Origin: Betaproteobacteria bacterium
Lineage (GTDB): Bacteria > Pseudomonadota > Gammaproteobacteria > Burkholderiales > SG8-39
Length of the DNA stretch: 8,119 nucleotides
Assembly (NCBI GenBank): GCA_029865405.1
Contig: JAOUGZ010000098.1
Span: 1-8,119 of the forward strand
Direction of reading: 5' to 3'
Below, in pieces: positions 6,505 to 8,119 of this stretch. Position 1 is the stretch's first letter. The number at the start of each line of letters is the position of its first letter. Below the pieces are notes generated by a model. The model was not told where the DNA came from and did not search any database. It was given only the letters and a program-made list of their open reading frames with translations. The translations under genes were made by a program, and so were the position numbers.

Positions 6505-7397
6505 TGCGCGGCCAGCGCCGGCGGCGCGCGCCGCAGCCGGCCGTCCTCTCCGACGCGCAGCAGGAGCCGCGCGTGGCCGGCATTCTGCTGCATGGCATCC
6601 AGGTACAGGTTCTGCCCGCCGAAGTGGCGTCCGGCGTATTCATAGGCACGCGCCAGCTGCAAGTCGAGTCGGCGCATGGCGCCCACCTGAAAGGCGTGCG
6701 TGCGGCGCACCAGCTCGCCCGCGGAGCGGAACAGCCGCGCCGCGATGCCCCCGGCGAGCAACTCCGGGTAGAGCCGGTCGCGGCGCTTCTCGATGTAGCA
6801 ACGGTCCGCCATCTGCGCGATCAGGTCCGCCGTGCCGAGCATCTGGCCGATGCGCCGCGGCAACTCGCCGTCGACGCGGATCGTTTCCGCACGCCGCTCG
6901 TGGCCCGTGTAATGCACGATGCCCGCCGCCACGGGCGCGTACCGCGTCAGGTCCGTGCCGCGCAGGTACTCGTGCAGGAACTGCGCGCTGCGTCCGACAT
7001 GCGTGAGCGTGTATTCGGCGCCGTGCGCATGCCGGCGGTCGCTGCGTCGCCGCAGGTAGCCGACGTCGTGGAACAGGGCGCTGATCACGCCGACGCTGTA
7101 CAGGGCCGCCGGCAGGCGCAGGCGGCCGGCACGGCCGCGCTCGTAGCCGTCCATGAGGCGCGCCATGGCGAGCGTCACTTCGAGGACGTGCTGCGTATCG
7201 TGGAACGGGGTGTCGCAGCCGTGGTAGTCGGGATGGCAGCCCCGGTACAGGCGCAGCGCGTGCTCGAAGGCGCGGCGTATCGGTTCAGCCGAGGCGCGCG
7301 GATACAGGCTGTGGTACAGATGCAGCACCTCCGCGCCCACGGCGGCGGCGTCCGTGGTGCGGACGCGGTCGGTGACGTCGTGATCGTTGCGGCGCAT
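6498..7397 (-). CDS. HD-domain phosphohydrolase with class I cyclic-nucleotide phosphodiesterase-like motif
   Basis: The 299-residue product has an HD metal site: H70, H110-D111 (SALFHDVGY) and D191 (GTADLIAQM). The first motif reads FHDTQHVLEVT (65-75), resembling the (Y/F)HNxxHAxDV motif of class I cyclic-nucleotide phosphodiesterases, in which the earlier histidine (here H66) is the general acid. The PDE-type HDxxH continuation is absent (HDVGYLRRRSD), and there is no GYP motif, so it is not an HD-GYP c-di-GMP phosphodiesterase. The most that can be said is a cytoplasmic metal-dependent phosphohydrolase, possibly acting on a cyclic nucleotide. The ATG at 7395-7397 is taken as the start; upstream AGGGGG is a weak, distant ribosome site. 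Its stop overlaps the HtrA-like stop by 7 bp. Confidence 0.85.
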   Translation of the reverse strand: MRRNDHDVTDRVRTTDAAAVGAEVLHLYHSLYPRASAEPIRRAFEHALRLYRGCHPDYHGCDTPFHDTQHVLEVTLAMARLMDGYERGRAGRLRLPAALYSVGVISALFHDVGYLRRRSDRRHAHGAEYTLTHVGRSAQFLHEYLRGTDLTRYAPVAAGIVHYTGHERRAETIRVDGELPRRIGQMLGTADLIAQMADRCYIEKRRDRLYPELLAGGIAARLFRSAGELVRRTHAFQVGAMRRLDLQLARAYEYAGRHFGGQNLYLDAMQQNAGHARLLLRVGEDGRLRRAPPALAAHQ

Positions 7398-7432
7398 GGC
7401 TGTCCGGACCCCCTATGCGCTCGCGCGCTGAG

Positions 7433-7442
7433 ACGCTAGGAT
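7433..7442. promoter_or_regulatory. Symmetric bidirectional -10 element between the HD gene and the ydcH cluster
   Basis: ACGCTAGGAT gives TAGGAT on the plus strand (7437-7442) and TAGCGT on the minus strand (7438 to 7433), sharing TA at 7437-7438. Both are weak -10 matches that keep only the key TANNNT bases on the minus strand and four of six bases on the plus strand. The predicted plus start leaves about 8 nt before the small ORF at 7458, and the minus start about 29 nt before the HD gene. Confidence 0.33.
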
Positions 7443-7457
7443 GCGCAACACACGCCC

Positions 7458-7550
7458 ATGGAAGCGGTGAACTTTTTCACGACCTGCCGGGGGCTGGCGA
7501 AATTCTTTGTGCGGATCCGGGGCCGGCGGCGGGTCGGGCGCGCGCCTTGA
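7458..7550 (+). CDS. Possible 30-residue small ORF upstream of and overlapping the ydcH-like gene
   Basis: ATG at 7458 opens 30 codons ending in TGA at 7548-7550, which overlaps the TTG start of the next gene as TTGA. The peptide begins MEAVNFFTTC, has a short hydrophobic middle (GLAKFFV) and a strongly basic end (RIRGRRRVGR). Third codon positions in this frame are mostly G or C, like the neighbouring genes, whereas the frame of the downstream gene over the same bases has about half A or T there. No Shine-Dalgarno sequence is seen. It may encode a real small protein or a leader peptide coupling translation into the next gene. I do not recognise the sequence. Confidence 0.42.
   Translation: MEAVNFFTTCRGLAKFFVRIRGRRRVGRAP
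7467..7480. repeat. Short inverted repeat inside the small ORF
   Basis: GTGAA - CTTT - TTCAC is a perfect 5-bp dyad with a 4-nt centre in an otherwise very GC-rich stretch, upstream of the ydcH-like gene. It might be an operator half or a weak RNA hairpin. It is short enough to be chance. Confidence 0.2.
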
Positions 7551-7768
7551 GCAACCAGCAGCTTACCGCGGAAGAGCGCGCGCAGATCGAAGCGCGCATC
7601 CTCGCCCTGGAAACCGAGCACCGCGATCTCGACGACGTCATCGACCGGCTGGCGCTCTACCCGGTACAGGACCAGTTGCAGTTGCGGCGCCTGAAGAAGA
7701 AGAAGCTCCTGCTGAAGGACCTGATCGCGCGCCTGCGCGACCAGCTGATCCCCGACATCATCGCTTGA
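7547..7768 (+). CDS. ydcH: YdcH family (DUF465) small coiled-coil protein
   Basis: The 73-residue product is almost wholly helical and charged. It carries the family pattern LTAEERAQIEARILALETEHRDLDDVIDRL followed by DQLQLRRLKKKKLLLKDLIARLRDQLIPDI, which is the YdcH/DUF465 core. The family forms short coiled coils; its role is poorly known. The start is TTG at 7547, which gives the usual family length. The same frame is open back to an ATG at 7415, but those 44 extra codons have atypical third positions and no family match. The TTG overlaps the stop of the upstream small ORF, and the TGA stop (7766-7768) overlaps the TTG start of dtd, so this gene looks translationally coupled on both sides. 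Confidence 0.85.
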   Translation: MSNQQLTAEERAQIEARILALETEHRDLDDVIDRLALYPVQDQLQLRRLKKKKLLLKDLIARLRDQLIPDIIA

Positions 7769-8119
7769 TCGCCCTCGTGCAGCGCGTCGCCGAGGCCCGC
7801 GTTGCCGCCGGCGGCCAGACGCTCGGCGCCATCGGCCGCGGCGTGCTGGCCCTCGTCGGCGTCGAGCGTGGCGACGGCGAGCGCGAAGCGGGGCGCCTTG
7901 CCGAGCGCGTGCTCGGCTATCGCCTGTTCGCGGACGCCGAGGGCCGGATGAACCGCTCGCTCGTCGACATCGCGGGCGGGCTGCTCGTGGTGCCGCAATT
8001 CACGTTGGCTGCGGATACGGCGAGCGGCGCGCGGCCCGGATTCTCCACGGCCGCGGCGCCCGAAGAAGGGCGACTGCGGTTCGAGGCGTTCGTGGCCGCC
8101 TGCCGTGCGCGGCACGCCG
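7765..8119 (+). CDS. dtd: D-aminoacyl-tRNA deacylase (DTD), 3' end outside window
   Basis: The first 118 codons of about 145 are present. With TTG read as Met, the protein starts MIALVQRVAEARV, the standard DTD N-terminus, then YRLFADAEGRMNRSL, and LLVVPQFTLAADT at the active-site strand, collinear in numbering with E. coli DTD. The enzyme removes D-amino acids (and glycine mischarged on tRNA-Ala) from tRNA in the cytoplasm. The first active-site motif, SQFTL in typical DTD, reads PQFTL here (P77). The second motif (GPVT with the Gly-cisPro element) lies beyond the window. TTG at 7765 overlaps the TGA of the ydcH-like gene as TTGA, with no separate ribosome site evident, implying coupled translation. 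Confidence 0.93.
   Translation, partial: MIALVQRVAEARVAAGGQTLGAIGRGVLALVGVERGDGEREAGRLAERVLGYRLFADAEGRMNRSLVDIAGGLLVVPQFTLAADTASGARPGFSTAAAPEEGRLRFEAFVAACRARHA

Noticed and set aside
6505..6542. GC-rich nested inverted repeats just after the HtrA-like stop, as a terminator
   Set aside because: They lie within the coding end of the HD gene, have no T tract, and multiple alternative pairings indicate simple GC/CG richness.
6498..7397. HD-GYP c-di-GMP phosphodiesterase, partner of the GGDEF protein
   Set aside because: The HD pair is present but there is no GYP motif or HHE element, so this specific assignment is not supported.
5103..7439. 778-codon plus-strand open frame
   Set aside because: It crosses parts of three supported genes in the wrong frame and has an implausible Arg/Ala-rich composition.
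7441..7470. Nine-codon Arg-containing leader peptide (ATG 7441 to TGA 7468)
   Set aside because: It is too short to separate from chance, and its ATG overlaps the proposed -10 element; no attenuator hairpin series is seen.
7415..7546. N-terminal extension of the ydcH-like protein from ATG 7415
   Set aside because: It would make the protein far longer than the family, with atypical third codon positions and no family match before residue L/M at 7547.
1..8119. CRISPR array, tRNA or rRNA gene, insertion sequence, prophage or toxin-antitoxin pair
   Set aside because: No direct-repeat arrays, cloverleaf-like sequences, transposase motifs or phage genes were seen on reading both strands, and nearly all bases belong to ordinary genes.

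Overview
This is a GC-rich (roughly 70%), gene-dense chromosomal stretch. The gene content suggests a proteobacterium, most likely betaproteobacterial: a 7TMR-DISM/GGDEF signalling protein, a ydcH-like gene coupled to dtd, a DUF1499 lipoprotein-like protein, and a periplasmic HtrA-like protein. The taxonomic call is an inference from gene families, not proven. I see no mobile element, RNA gene, CRISPR array or phage gene.

Layout from left to right. (1) The C-terminal part of a membrane-anchored diguanylate cyclase (+). (2) Facing it, a two-gene operon on the minus strand: an HLD-I type haloalkane dehalogenase and a PLP-dependent serine/threonine dehydratase, overlapping by 10 bp. (3) A crotonase-fold protein lacking both classical catalytic glutamates (+). 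(4) A 92-residue protein of unknown function (-). (5) A DUF1499 protein (+). (6) An endonuclease/exonuclease/phosphatase-family enzyme (-). (7) A secreted HtrA-like PDZ protein with all three catalytic triad positions replaced, so a probable pseudoprotease (+). (8) An HD-domain phosphohydrolase with a class I phosphodiesterase-like first motif (-). (9) A possible 30-codon small ORF, a YdcH/DUF465 protein and the 5' part of dtd (+), each joined to the next by the same TTGA stop/start overlap.

The most striking feature is the architecture. Coding strand flips at almost every gene boundary. All four convergent pairs overlap at their stop codons by 4, 4, 8 and 7 bp. All four divergent spacers contain a symmetric 10-mer of the form ANNNTANNNT, in which one central TA can serve as the first two bases of a TANNNT -10 element on both strands. 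Where the predicted start site leaves a 25-28 nt leader there is a strong Shine-Dalgarno sequence; where it leaves 0-4 nt there is none, which suggests leaderless transcripts. The region therefore looks like a chain of back-to-back bidirectional promoters and tail-overlapping genes.

Functionally the genes form no single obvious pathway. The dehalogenase and dehydratase are very likely co-translated. The GGDEF and HD proteins both suggest nucleotide second-messenger metabolism, but no link between them is demonstrated. The ydcH-dtd pair belongs to core cellular housekeeping (translation quality control for dtd).
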